Shown here in pieces: positions 1 through 7,306 of a stretch of DNA of 27,335 bases; positions within the stretch are counted from its first letter, which is position 1; each line of letters begins with the position of its first letter. The stretch is from positions 1 through 27,335 of the forward strand of contig CAYWFS010000026.1 in the NCBI GenBank assembly GCA_964457685.1. The letters run 5' to 3'. Source of the stretch: UMGS1696 sp964457685 (GTDB lineage Bacteria; Bacillota; Clostridia; Oscillospirales; CAG-272). A program made the position numbers and the translations under genes. The notes under the pieces were generated by a model. It saw only the letters and a program-made list of their open reading frames with translations, made no database searches and was not told where the DNA came from.

Positions 1-19
1 GATTAACTTTCTGTCCCAT
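1..19 (-). CDS. rpsC: 30S ribosomal protein S3, first codons only (partial)
   Basis: The minus strand reads MGQKVN from an ATG at position 19 and then leaves the window. MGQKVN is the usual S3 N-terminus, and S3 is the expected gene after L22 in the S10 operon. A GAGGAGG ribosome binding site lies about 9 bases upstream, inside the 15-base gap after rplV. Only six codons are visible, so the call rests on this start and on gene order. Confidence 0.85.
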
Positions 20-34
20 TTATCGACTGCCTCC

Positions 35-370
35 TCATTCTTTTTCAGCCACTGCAATAGTGATGTGGCTGGTTCTCTTTAAAATTCTGTCAGCGGAGCC
101 TTTGCCTCTGGGCATCATTCTCTTCATTGTCATGCCGGGGCAAACAAAGCACTCAGAAACGTAGAGCTTTTCGCTGTCCATATGGAAGTTATTTTCAGCG
201 TCAGCAGCTACCTTTGTGAGGAGCTTAAGGATAGGCTCGCTTGCAGCTTTCGGTGTGTTCTTCAGAATGCCGACCGCTACTCCAAGTTCCTTACCTCTGA
301 TGAGGTCAAGAACGATCTGTACCTTACGAGGGGAGATGCGGATGTGCTTCTGGGTAGATCTTGTTTCCAT
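35..370 (-). CDS. rplV: 50S ribosomal protein L22
   Basis: Encodes 111 residues, the normal length of L22, a 23S rRNA-binding protein whose beta-hairpin lines the nascent-chain exit tunnel. The N-terminal part (IRISPRKVQIVLDLIRGK) and the C-terminal loop with MKRMMPRGKGSADRILKRTSHI are family hallmarks; that loop is where macrolide-resistance changes arise in other bacteria. The ATG at 370 has a GGGAGG site a few bases upstream. It lies 19 bases after rpsS and 15 before rpsC in the conserved S10 operon order, and is presumably co-transcribed from the rpsJ promoter near 4000. Confidence 0.97.
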   Translation of the reverse strand: METRSTQKHIRISPRKVQIVLDLIRGKELGVAVGILKNTPKAASEPILKLLTKVAADAENNFHMDSEKLYVSECFVCPGMTMKRMMPRGKGSADRILKRTSHITIAVAEKE

Positions 371-389
371 TATTTATATCCTCCCTCGA

Positions 390-671
390 TTATTTACCGT
401 TATTGGATGTCTTTGATCCTGCGTGACCCTTGAAGGTTCTTGTAGGAGCAAATTCACCGAACTTGTGTCCGACCATGTCTTCTGTTACATATACCGGAAC
501 GTGCTTTCTGCCATCGTGAACAGCTACTGTGTGTCCAACGAATTCAGGGAATATTGTAGAGGCTCTTGACCATGTCTTGAGCACCTTCTTTTCGCCCTTT
601 TCGTTCATCTGGCAAACTCTCTGATAGAGCTTTTCTTCTATGAACGGTGCTTTCTTTAAACTTCTGCTCAT
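390..671 (-). CDS. rpsS: 30S ribosomal protein S19
   Basis: Encodes 93 residues, the full family length. S19 sits in the head of the small subunit and forms a complex with S13. The start MSRSLKKAPFIEEKL and the motif HDGRKHVPVYVTEDMVGHKFGEF are diagnostic, and the C-terminal tail (TFKGHAG) is intact. A GGAGG site precedes the ATG at 671. Its position between rplB and rplV matches the standard S10 operon. Nothing in it is unusual. Confidence 0.98.
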   Translation of the reverse strand: MSRSLKKAPFIEEKLYQRVCQMNEKGEKKVLKTWSRASTIFPEFVGHTVAVHDGRKHVPVYVTEDMVGHKFGEFAPTRTFKGHAGSKTSNNGK

Positions 672-689
672 TTATAGTTGCCTCCTTCC

Positions 690-1520
690 TTACTTGCTGT
701 TTCTACGCTTTACGATCATCTTATCGGTACGAGCCTTCTTATTACGAGTCTTGTAACCGAGAGCGGGTTTACCCCAAGGAGTAACCGGGCCGGGACGACC
801 GATCGGAGAACGTCCTTCACCACCACCATGAGGGTGATCGCACGGGTTCATTACGGAACCGCGAACTGTAGGACGGATACCGAGGTGACGTGTCTTACCT
901 GCCTTACCGATCTTAACGGTATCATGTTCGATGTTACCGATCTGACCAACGGTTGCCTTGCAGTCGGAACGAACGTATCTCATTTCACCGGAGGGGAGAC
1001 GTACCATGGAAAGTTCGCCTTCACGACCCATGAGCTGAGCCTGAGCACCTGCGGAACGAACGAGCTGACCGCCCTTACCGGGATAAAGCTCGATGTTGTG
1101 AATGAAGGTACCTACAGGGATGTTAGCAAGGGGAAGTGTGTTACCGGGAACGATATCTGCATCTTCGCCGGAGTAAAGAACCTGACCGTCAGTTACGCCA
1201 ACGGGAGCAAGGATGTAGCTCTTCTTACCTGCTTCGTCCTGAAGGAGAGCAATGTAAGAGGTTCTGTTCGGGTCGTATTCGATACCAATAACGGTATGAG
1301 CACCTGTGTTCTGTCTCTTGAAGTCGATGAGACGGTACTTCTGACGGTTTCCGCCGCCCTTATGACGAACGGTGATTCTACCGTAGGAGTTACGGCCTGC
1401 ATGCTTCTTCTTTGTGGCAAGAAGGCTCTTTTCGGGGGTAAACTTTGTTACTTCCTCGAAAGAAGGAACGGACATATGTCTTCTTGCCGGTGTAGTCGGC
1501 TTATATTTAATTGTAGGCAT
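690..1520 (-). CDS. rplB: 50S ribosomal protein L2
   Basis: Encodes 276 residues, the full family length. L2 is a 23S rRNA-binding protein near the peptidyl transferase centre. The central RNA-binding region and the C-terminal GVVMNPxDHPHGGGEG-type segment (seen as SVMNPCDHPHGGGEGR) contain the conserved histidine needed for activity in the family. A strong AGGAGG site precedes the ATG at 1520. It lies between rplW and rpsS with gaps of 18 bases on each side, typical of translationally coupled ribosomal genes. Long open frames on the opposite strand here are codon-bias shadows. Confidence 0.98.
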   Translation of the reverse strand: MPTIKYKPTTPARRHMSVPSFEEVTKFTPEKSLLATKKKHAGRNSYGRITVRHKGGGNRQKYRLIDFKRQNTGAHTVIGIEYDPNRTSYIALLQDEAGKKSYILAPVGVTDGQVLYSGEDADIVPGNTLPLANIPVGTFIHNIELYPGKGGQLVRSAGAQAQLMGREGELSMVRLPSGEMRYVRSDCKATVGQIGNIEHDTVKIGKAGKTRHLGIRPTVRGSVMNPCDHPHGGGEGRSPIGRPGPVTPWGKPALGYKTRNKKARTDKMIVKRRNSK

Positions 1521-1538
1521 TATCGTATTCCTCCTTAA

Positions 1539-1835
1539 TTAGTTCATACCTTCAAAGAACTCGATGGTCTTGGAGTCCTCTGTAAGTGTAACTATTGCTT
1601 TTTTCCAGGAAGCTGTCTTGCCTTCAACGTAGCGAACTCTCTTTGTCTTCGCCTTCATGTTGATTGTGTTTACGGAAGCAACCTTTGTGCCTTCAAACAT
1701 GGTTTCAACAGCCTTTGCGATCTCGGGCTTTGTAGCATCCTTTGCAACTTCAAAGGAGTACTTCTTTTCGGAGATCAGATCCATAGACTTTTCTGTGATA
1801 AGAGGTCTGATGATTACATCTGCAACGAACTTCAT
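1539..1835 (-). CDS. rplW: 50S ribosomal protein L23
   Basis: Encodes 98 residues, normal for L23, a protein at the tunnel exit that docks trigger factor and the signal recognition particle. The N-terminus (DVIIRPLITEKSMDL) and the KAKTKRVRYVEGKTASWKKAIVTL region are characteristic. Its ATG overlaps the rplD stop codon by one base (TAATG), so its translation is probably coupled to rplD. An AGGAGGT site lies inside the end of rplD. Confidence 0.97.
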   Translation of the reverse strand: MKFVADVIIRPLITEKSMDLISEKKYSFEVAKDATKPEIAKAVETMFEGTKVASVNTINMKAKTKRVRYVEGKTASWKKAIVTLTEDSKTIEFFEGMN

Positions 1836-2458
1836 TATGCGTACACCTCCTGAATTTTTTCTGCGGCAGCCTTAGCAACGATGAAAGAATCGCAGTTAAG
1901 AATGTCGTATACGTTGATCGTATTGGAGAGAGCTACTGTTACGCCGGGAATGTTGGAAAGGCTTTCACGAACCTTGAGGTCGTTTTCTTCGAGAACTACG
2001 AGAGCCTTCTTCTTTGCACCGACAGCAGCGAGCATCTTTACCATGATCTTTGTCTTAAATTCAGAAGTTTCGATCTTATCGAGTACGATCATATCGCCGC
2101 TTGCTACCTTAGCGGAGAGAGCGGAGATCATTGCTGTACGACGAACCTTCTTGTTGAGCTTTGTCTTATAAAGACGGGGCTTCGGACCGAGAGCGATACC
2201 GCCGTGTACCCACTGAGGAGATCTTGTGGAACCCTGTCTTGCACGACCTGTACCCTTCTGCTTCCAGGGCTTTCTACCACCACCGGAAACTTCGGTTCTG
2301 GTGAGAGTGGACTGTGTACCCTGTCTCTGGTTTCCGAGATATCTTACAACTGCCGCATGGAGGACGGCGCCGTTTACATCAGCTGCGAATACTGCGTCGG
2401 AAAGGTTCATTGTTCCAACGTTTTCGCCTGCCATATTTACTACTTTAATTTCGGGCAT
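1835..2458 (-). CDS. rplD: 50S ribosomal protein L4
   Basis: Encodes 207 residues, the usual length. L4 binds 23S rRNA and extends a loop into the exit tunnel. In E. coli it is also the autogenous repressor of the S10 operon. The tunnel-loop region (GGGRKPWKQKGTGRARQGSTRSPQW, roughly residues 60-85) is intact. A GGAGG site precedes the ATG at 2458. As the known regulator in proteobacteria, it is a candidate ligand for the structured RNAs at 3112-3425 and 3738-3990, but this is inference. Confidence 0.97.
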   Translation of the reverse strand: MPEIKVVNMAGENVGTMNLSDAVFAADVNGAVLHAAVVRYLGNQRQGTQSTLTRTEVSGGGRKPWKQKGTGRARQGSTRSPQWVHGGIALGPKPRLYKTKLNKKVRRTAMISALSAKVASGDMIVLDKIETSEFKTKIMVKMLAAVGAKKKALVVLEENDLKVRESLSNIPGVTVALSNTINVYDILNCDSFIVAKAAAEKIQEVYA

Positions 2459-2478
2459 TTCTTATATCCTCCTTCCGG

Positions 2479-3111
2479 TTACGCTTTGATGCTGTCACGG
2501 ATGAACACGATTCCGCCCTTTGCTCCGGGAACTGCACCCTTTACAGCAATGAGGTTCTTCTCTGTATCAACCTTAACAACTTCGAGGTTAAGTACTGTAA
2601 CCTGTTCGTTACCGTACTGACCAGGCATCTTCTTATTCTTAAATATTCTCGAAGGAGTGGAGTTAGCACCCATTGAACCTGCCTGACGGTGGATAGGACC
2701 TGTACCGTGAGTCATTCTGAGAATATGTGTGTTCCATCTCTTAACTGTACCGGAGTAACCGTGACCCTTTGTAATACCGGTAATGTCGACCTTTTCGCCT
2801 GAAGCGAAGGTATCGGCGGCTACTACATCGCCTACGTTCATTGCTTCGGTGTTTTCGAGACGGAATTCCTTGAGGTGACGCTTCGGAGAAACGCCTGCCT
2901 TCTTGAAGTGACCAGCCGCGGGCTTATTTACAAGCTTTTCGCGGATGTCTTCAAATGCGAGCTGTACAGCATTGTAGCCGTCAGTCTCGACTGTCTTCTT
3001 CTGTGTAACGGGGCAGGGACCTGCTTCGATCACAGTTACCGGGACAACGCTGCCGTCTTCCATGAAGATCTGCGTCATGCCCAGCTTCTTTCCGATGATA
3101 CCTTTTTTCAT
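2479..3111 (-). CDS. rplC: 50S ribosomal protein L3
   Basis: Encodes 210 residues, full length. L3 is one of the first proteins to bind 23S rRNA, and its loop approaches the peptidyl transferase centre. Diagnostic parts are the N-terminus MKKGIIGKKLGMTQIF and the central HGTGPIHRQAGSMGANSTPSRIFKNKKMPGQYGN. An AGGAGG site lies 8 bases before the ATG at 3111. It follows rpsJ after an exceptional 314-base non-coding spacer, whereas the other genes of this operon are separated by about 20 bases or less. Confidence 0.98.
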   Translation of the reverse strand: MKKGIIGKKLGMTQIFMEDGSVVPVTVIEAGPCPVTQKKTVETDGYNAVQLAFEDIREKLVNKPAAGHFKKAGVSPKRHLKEFRLENTEAMNVGDVVAADTFASGEKVDITGITKGHGYSGTVKRWNTHILRMTHGTGPIHRQAGSMGANSTPSRIFKNKKMPGQYGNEQVTVLNLEVVKVDTEKNLIAVKGAVPGAKGGIVFIRDSIKA

Positions 3112-3425
3112 CGTGAACTTCCTCCTGATAATAGGTTATTGGTTGGGGCCTTGGTCAATCTCAGACCGTGTAAGCCGTACACCGACTCCAACGTGACCTT
3201 ATGCCGCCATCAAGCTGCTGCTTCGTACCGGAGAGTACTCGGTCGCATTCGCTCTGAACGGCTTAGGTATGGCTTAATGTTGTTAACTTCCGCTTTGTGC
3301 GTTTATTTTGTTGACTCGACAAACTTTAAGCAATCAGATTCAACTTAAAGTCTCGCTTCCAATCTTTTAAAGATTAGAGCTTAATGTCGATGTCAGACAC
3401 TCGACGCTTCGGTATAAACCAAAGA
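3112..3425 (-). ncRNA. Structured rpsJ-rplC intergenic RNA, candidate ribosomal-protein leader
   Basis: This 314-base spacer in a ribosomal operon has no credible coding frame. In the transcribed (minus) direction it can form several stems. A perfect 8-bp stem pairs ACUUUAAG with CUUAAAGU (3344-3351 with 3323-3330). A longer imperfect stem pairs ACCUAAGCC with GGCAUAAGGU and encloses small hairpins such as AAGC-AGCA-GCUU. GUUGG pairs with CCAAC around the hairpins GUGUA/UACAC and GGUC/GACC just before the rplC ribosome binding site. It begins with a near copy of the rpsJ 3' end (3369-3394). Autogenous RNA leaders are common in ribosomal operons, so a regulatory role for rplC-rplD is a reasonable inference. 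The family is not identified. Confidence 0.5.
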
Positions 3426-3446
3426 TTAGAGTTTGATGTCGATGTC
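3369..3446 (-). repeat. Direct repeat of the rpsJ 3' end (two 26-bp copies, 52 bp apart)
   Basis: Bases 3421-3446, which include the last codons and stop of rpsJ, recur at 3369-3394 with 24 of 26 identical. Both differences are synonymous in the rpsJ frame, so each copy reads DIDIKL-stop. The segment between them (3395-3405) is complementary to both copies. See the finding on alternative pairing. Confidence 0.8.
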
Positions 3447-3737
3447 TACGCCTGCGGGAAGCTCGGTGGACATGAGCGCTTCAACAACCTTCTGGGAAGG
3501 CTTCTTGATTTCGATGAGTCTCTTGTGAGTTCTCTGTTCGAACTGCTCACGGCTGTCCTTGTACTTATGAACCGCACGAAGGATAGTGATAACTTCCTTT
3601 TCTGTGGGGAGCGGAATAGGACCGGAAACTTCAGCGCCGTTACGCTTAGCAACCTCAACTACCTTAGCCGCAGCCTGATCCACGAGAGTGTGTTCATAGC
3701 CTCTGAGCTTGATTCTGATTTTTTCCTGTACTGCCAT
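3426..3737 (-). CDS. rpsJ: 30S ribosomal protein S10
   Basis: Encodes 103 residues, the normal length. S10 is in the small-subunit head and, in other bacteria, also acts as the NusE transcription antitermination factor. The sequence KIRIKLRGYEHTLVDQAAAKVVEVAKRNGAEVSGPIPLPTE-type start and the C-terminal VDIDIKL are typical. An AGGAGG site lies 9 bases before the ATG at 3737. It is the first gene of the operon behind the promoter at 3997-4025. The end of the gene is duplicated in the spacer downstream. Confidence 0.98.
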   Translation of the reverse strand: MAVQEKIRIKLRGYEHTLVDQAAAKVVEVAKRNGAEVSGPIPLPTEKEVITILRAVHKYKDSREQFEQRTHKRLIEIKKPSQKVVEALMSTELPAGVDIDIKL

Positions 3738-3990
3738 TGTTTTGCCTCCTGTAAAGCATTTAATAAATGTTGTGAGGCGGCGAACACGCTTCCGGGTGTG
3801 TCTAAATTCGTATGAATTAATCCGAACCTTGCACGGAAATCGTACTAAGCTCGGGGAAAACTTACAGACTTAAACTTAAACTCGGAGCGATTCGAACGCC
3901 CGATTAACTCGGACATACTCCACGAAAATTCCCCGTCGGTCAAGCAGTAAGAGACCGCACGGCAACCTTTCGCTTCTTCGCACATCAAGC
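3738..3990 (-). ncRNA. S10 operon 5' leader RNA
   Basis: About 250 nt lie between the predicted transcription start (~3990) and rpsJ, with no coding frame. The RNA has a long-range 7-bp stem pairing CGGGGAA (3929-3935) with UUCCCCG (3852-3858). This encloses a hairpin GUCCGA-GUUAA-UCGGGC and a competing GGGCG/CGCUC hairpin. CGGUC/GACCG forms another stem near the 5' end. S10-operon leaders are autogenous regulators in several bacteria (L4 in E. coli), and candidate leaders upstream of rpsJ have been described in Clostridia. That this is one of them is inference. Confidence 0.55.
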
Positions 3991-3996
3991 GGTATT

Positions 3997-4025
3997 ATTT
4001 TACCACATCCGACTGATTAAATCAA
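3997..4025 (-). promoter_or_regulatory. Sigma-A promoter of the S10 operon
   Basis: On the minus strand, -35 TTGATT (4020-4025) is followed by a 17-base spacer and -10 TAAAAT (3997-4002). This predicts a start near 3990, about 250 bases before rpsJ. It is the only good promoter in the intergenic region facing rpsJ. Confidence 0.75.
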
Positions 4026-4183
4026 GTATTTTCGGCGATTGACAAATAGAAGTTTGCACAGATTTTACGTCCCGTTTTTGTGCATTTTTACTATCACACC
4101 TATTTCCTCCGAAAAATCCGAAAATTTCGTCCGCACAAACCGTCTCTGTCCCCCACTCACCCATCTCTTATTTCTTTTTTTAC

Positions 4184-4212
4184 TTGTATTTCACGCAGTT
4201 TTATGTTATTAT
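4184..4212 (+). promoter_or_regulatory. Sigma-A promoter of the 4249-9277 operon
   Basis: -35 TTGTAT (4184-4189), 17-base spacer, -10 TATTAT (4207-4212). A perfect TATAAT overlaps it at 4212-4217 and would instead use TTTCAC as a weak -35. Either way transcription starts about 25-30 bases before the first gene. The pyrimidine-rich stretch at 4120-4180 lies upstream. Confidence 0.55.
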
Positions 4213-4248
4213 ATAATGTAAGATTTTATTTAGCGGAGAAATACCACC

Positions 4249-5139
4249 ATGAATTTTTTCGACCCTGAAAAAAACAGATTCATCAAGGCCGTGTTCCCGT
4301 GCTGTGCCGCAGTAAGTGCAGCTTCGTTCTACATGGCTATGCGTAACGATTTTGAGGCTGACATCGCACACTTCGCAAGAGGAAGCGTACCGTTCATTTT
4401 ATGCATTGCGTTTACGATTATCGCCGCCGTGCTTTCCTGCGTGACATATTTTGCCACAAAAAATCACGGAGGAGTTGAAGACGGCAAGCCCGGAATGCTT
4501 CTCACGACAGCTTATCTTCTCATCGCCGTCTCATCCGCCGCTGTATTTGTGACCGGACTTACAGACCTCAGACTGAATGTAATGACCTCAAGCGGAAGTA
4601 TCGCCCTCCTGTCTGCCGATAAGCTTGACTTGTTTTGCGTGATTCTCACCCCGGTTGTTACCGTTTCGGCAATTCTTTCCGTCATAGACCGCACGAGAAA
4701 CACCGCAATACACACATTCTTCTGCATTCTGACCATGCTGTACTTCAATCTCAAGCTTTTTGCCGGATATTTCGATTTTTCAACGGCAATAAACGGTCCC
4801 GTCAGAAATTACGTTTCGATAATACTCTCAGCCGTACTTCTCTTTTCCTTCAGCGAGGCAAGAATTTCGTTCGGCAAGCGTGAAAACCGCTCATCATACG
4901 CATACTCTTTCTTTGCGTCATCATTATGTGCGTCTGTTGCCCTCGGAATAAGCGTCTCAATGCTTCTCTACCGTGCGACCTGCCCGACAGCGATAAACGA
5001 CCCCACTCCGAGCATTTACAGCTGTGCATTATATGCCGCAGTATCTCTTGCCGCACTTGCAAGACTCATTTCATTAAAGCCGAAAAAAGAAAGCGTTCCC
5101 GAAATCTCGACAGAAAAAGGAGACACACAAAATGGATAA
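4249..5139 (+). CDS. Polytopic membrane protein of unknown function
   Basis: Encodes 296 residues of a kind I do not recognise. Hydrophobic stretches suggest about eight membrane segments near residues 12-29, 45-68, 83-105, 127-146, 153-172, 183-203, 219-241 and 256-274. Short charged loops and a charged C-terminal tail (KPKKESVPEISTEKGDTQNG) follow. There is no signal peptide and no recognisable catalytic motif. The start is set by the ATG at 4249, about 12 bases after GGAGA. Its last 8 bases overlap the telA-like gene, so the two are very likely co-translated. The neighbouring TelA and TPM proteins hint at an envelope-related role, but that is context only. It does not resemble XpaC, the usual TelA neighbour. 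Confidence 0.7.
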   Translation: MNFFDPEKNRFIKAVFPCCAAVSAASFYMAMRNDFEADIAHFARGSVPFILCIAFTIIAAVLSCVTYFATKNHGGVEDGKPGMLLTTAYLLIAVSSAAVFVTGLTDLRLNVMTSSGSIALLSADKLDLFCVILTPVVTVSAILSVIDRTRNTAIHTFFCILTMLYFNLKLFAGYFDFSTAINGPVRNYVSIILSAVLLFSFSEARISFGKRENRSSYAYSFFASSLCASVALGISVSMLLYRATCPTAINDPTPSIYSCALYAAVSLAALARLISLKPKKESVPEISTEKGDTQNG

Positions 5140-6259
5140 CGAAATAAAGCTCACATTCGACTCCCCCGCAGCAGCAGCTCCCGAACCCGTAAAAGAGGAG
5201 GAGAAAAAAGAAGAGACACCGATATTCGATGAATCGCAGTTTTCCGATGCGGAGAAGCGTGCGATAAACGAGTTTTCCAAGCAGATAGACATAACAAACT
5301 CGGCGGCAATACTCGGCTACGGCTCAGTTGCACAGAAAAAAATCTCCGACTTCAGTGATTCCGCACTCGGAAGCGTGAAGAACAAGGACTTCGGCGAGGT
5401 CGGCACGATGATAACCGGACTTATAAACAATCTCCGTGACATGAACGAGGATGCGGAGGAAAAGGGCGGTATCTTCGGAGTATTCAAAAGCACAAAACGC
5501 AAAATCGAAAACCTCAAGACAAAATACGACAAGTGCGAGGACAGCGTAAACGATATTGTCGCCATACTCGAACAGCACCAGCTCACTCTCATGAAGGACA
5601 TTACGATGTTCGATGAGCTTTACGAAATGAATCTTTCGTACTTCAAGGAGCTGTCGATGTACATTGTTGCCGGAAAAAAGCGTCTTGCGGAGGAAAGAGC
5701 CACAACTCTTGTAGAGCTTAAAGAGAAAGCGGCAAAGTCAAATCTTCCCGAGGATGCTCAGGCGGCAAACGATTTCGAGGAGCAGTGTATTCGTTTTGAA
5801 AGAAAGCTTCACGACCTTGAGCTTACGAGAATGGTATCCATACAGATGTCACCCCAGATACGTCTTGTACAGAACAACGACACGATGATGACGGAAAAGA
5901 TTCAGACCGTTATCATGAACACCATTCCCCTTTGGAAGAGCCAGATGGTAATCGCACTCGGTATAGAGCATTCCCGTCAGGCTATGGAAGCAGGAAGAAT
6001 GGTGACCGACATGACAAACGAGCTTCTCAAAAAGAATGCCTCCGCACTCAAGCAGGCTACGATAGACGTTACAAAGGAAGCGGAGAGAGGTATCGTTGAC
6101 ATTGAAACCCTGACCCATACAAACGAACAGCTTATTCAGACCCTTGACGAGGTTCAGCAAATTCAAAAGGAGGGACGCGAGAAACGAATCGCAGCCGAAG
6201 CCGAGCTTGGTAGGATCGAAAACGAGCTTAAAGAAAAGCTCATCGGTATGCGTTCCTGA
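5132..6259 (+). CDS. TelA/KlaB-family toxic anion resistance protein
   Basis: Encodes 375 residues. An acidic, low-complexity N-terminus (residues 1-35) is followed by a largely alpha-helical, coiled-coil body typical of TelA. Recognisable family stretches are the KYDKCEDSVNDIVAILEQHQLTLMKDITMFDELYEMN region (about residues 130-165) and MSPQIRLVQNNDTMMTEKIQTVIMNTIPLWK (about 245-275). Family members have been linked to tellurite and cell-wall-antibiotic tolerance, but the biochemical role is unsettled. The start ATG at 5132 has an AAAGGAGA site that lies inside the preceding gene. The protein has no membrane segment and is presumably cytoplasmic. Family assignment is strong; the substrate is unknown. 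Confidence 0.88.
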   Translation: MDNEIKLTFDSPAAAAPEPVKEEEKKEETPIFDESQFSDAEKRAINEFSKQIDITNSAAILGYGSVAQKKISDFSDSALGSVKNKDFGEVGTMITGLINNLRDMNEDAEEKGGIFGVFKSTKRKIENLKTKYDKCEDSVNDIVAILEQHQLTLMKDITMFDELYEMNLSYFKELSMYIVAGKKRLAEERATTLVELKEKAAKSNLPEDAQAANDFEEQCIRFERKLHDLELTRMVSIQMSPQIRLVQNNDTMMTEKIQTVIMNTIPLWKSQMVIALGIEHSRQAMEAGRMVTDMTNELLKKNASALKQATIDVTKEAERGIVDIETLTHTNEQLIQTLDEVQQIQKEGREKRIAAEAELGRIENELKEKLIGMRS

Positions 6260-6271
6260 TTCGCAGCTAAT

Positions 6272-7300
6272 ATGAAAACTTCAAACAAAAGACTATCCTT
6301 TATTAAGAGAGCGGTTGTTATCTTAACGGTAATGACGCTCACTGTACTCCCCGTCCTTGCCGCAAGCTACCCCAAGCCGAAAAACAACGTGGCGGACGAA
6401 GCCGGAGTTCTTTCGGAATCCACGATAAAATCAATCGAGACCGCAAACAAAACTCTCGAGCTTGACACGGACACCACAATAGCCGTATGCACCGTTGACA
6501 CGACCGGAGACACGGAAATTGCGGAATATGCAAGAGGTGTTTTCAAGGAATGGAAGCTGGGCGAGGGTGTTCTTCTTCTCATTGCAAAGGACGACAACAA
6601 CTATTATTTCGTTCAGAGCGTGGGAGTCTCCGATGTACTTACCAACGATGTACTCATGAACATCCGTGACGAATATCTCGAAGCCGACTTCAATGACGGG
6701 AATATCGACCGTGGTGTAAACAAGTGCGTTACAAAACTCAAAAACGTACTCACCGCAGGAATCAAAGCGGACACGGACGACGGAGACGACAAAGAAAGCG
6801 AAAGCAAGGGAACGACCTTCGGAAGTGTGGTTGCGGGATTTTTCAAGACCATACTTTACATAATTCTGATTGCGGTCGTTCTTCTCGTTGCATTCTTTGT
6901 CGGAGCATTGTTCAACGATGACATAATGATACTTTTCAGACGTTATATTCTCAGAATCCCCGAAAAACGCAGAATGCCCGAGGAATATTACGATGAAAGA
7001 CTTTACGGCAATCCTAAGAGAAGAAATCCGCAGAACGACCGATACAACGGAAACCGTAACAGAAATTCTCAGGGCTACTCACAAAACAGACAGGGCGGAC
7101 AGTATCCGAACAGACAGGGTCAGAACCGCCGTCCGTCAAACCCTCAAATGAATCAGCAGTATCCCCGTCAGCAGAACAGAGGCACAAACCGTCCCGTAAA
7201 CAACAATCACGCACAAAACAGAGGCAGTTACGATGACGCAGGGGAAACTCGTGCATTCAGCATTCCCACAAGGGGAGACAACTACAACAACTACAGGTAA
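6272..7300 (+). CDS. TPM-domain protein with signal peptide, membrane anchor and Asn/Arg/Gln-rich tail
   Basis: Encodes 342 residues. Residues 1-30 form a signal peptide ending VLA. Residues ~38-165 match the TPM fold: the start VADEAGVLSE, then TTIAVCTVDTT, then EGVLLLIAKDDNNYYFVQSVG. One membrane segment spans ~185-214. Residues ~230-342 are low-complexity and rich in Asn, Arg, Gln, Gly and Pro. TPM domains are extracytoplasmic modules, some with phosphatase activity, often anchored like this. By this topology the TPM domain faces out and the tail faces in. No ribosome binding site is visible before the ATG at 6272, which lies 12 bases after the telA-like stop, so coupled translation is likely. 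Confidence 0.85.
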   Translation: MKTSNKRLSFIKRAVVILTVMTLTVLPVLAASYPKPKNNVADEAGVLSESTIKSIETANKTLELDTDTTIAVCTVDTTGDTEIAEYARGVFKEWKLGEGVLLLIAKDDNNYYFVQSVGVSDVLTNDVLMNIRDEYLEADFNDGNIDRGVNKCVTKLKNVLTAGIKADTDDGDDKESESKGTTFGSVVAGFFKTILYIILIAVVLLVAFFVGALFNDDIMILFRRYILRIPEKRRMPEEYYDERLYGNPKRRNPQNDRYNGNRNRNSQGYSQNRQGGQYPNRQGQNRRPSNPQMNQQYPRQQNRGTNRPVNNNHAQNRGSYDDAGETRAFSIPTRGDNYNNYR

Positions 7301-7306
7301 AACCAA

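Noticed and set aside
678..1538. Long plus-strand open frame (286 codons) opposite rplB
   Set aside because: It is antisense to a full-length L2 gene with strong family identity; it has no ribosome binding site and its composition is explained by L2 codon bias.
4039..4067. TTGACA at 4039-4044 as the -35 of the plus-strand operon
   Set aside because: No acceptable -10 lies 16-18 bases downstream, and it is 200 bases from the gene; the 4184-4212 site is better.
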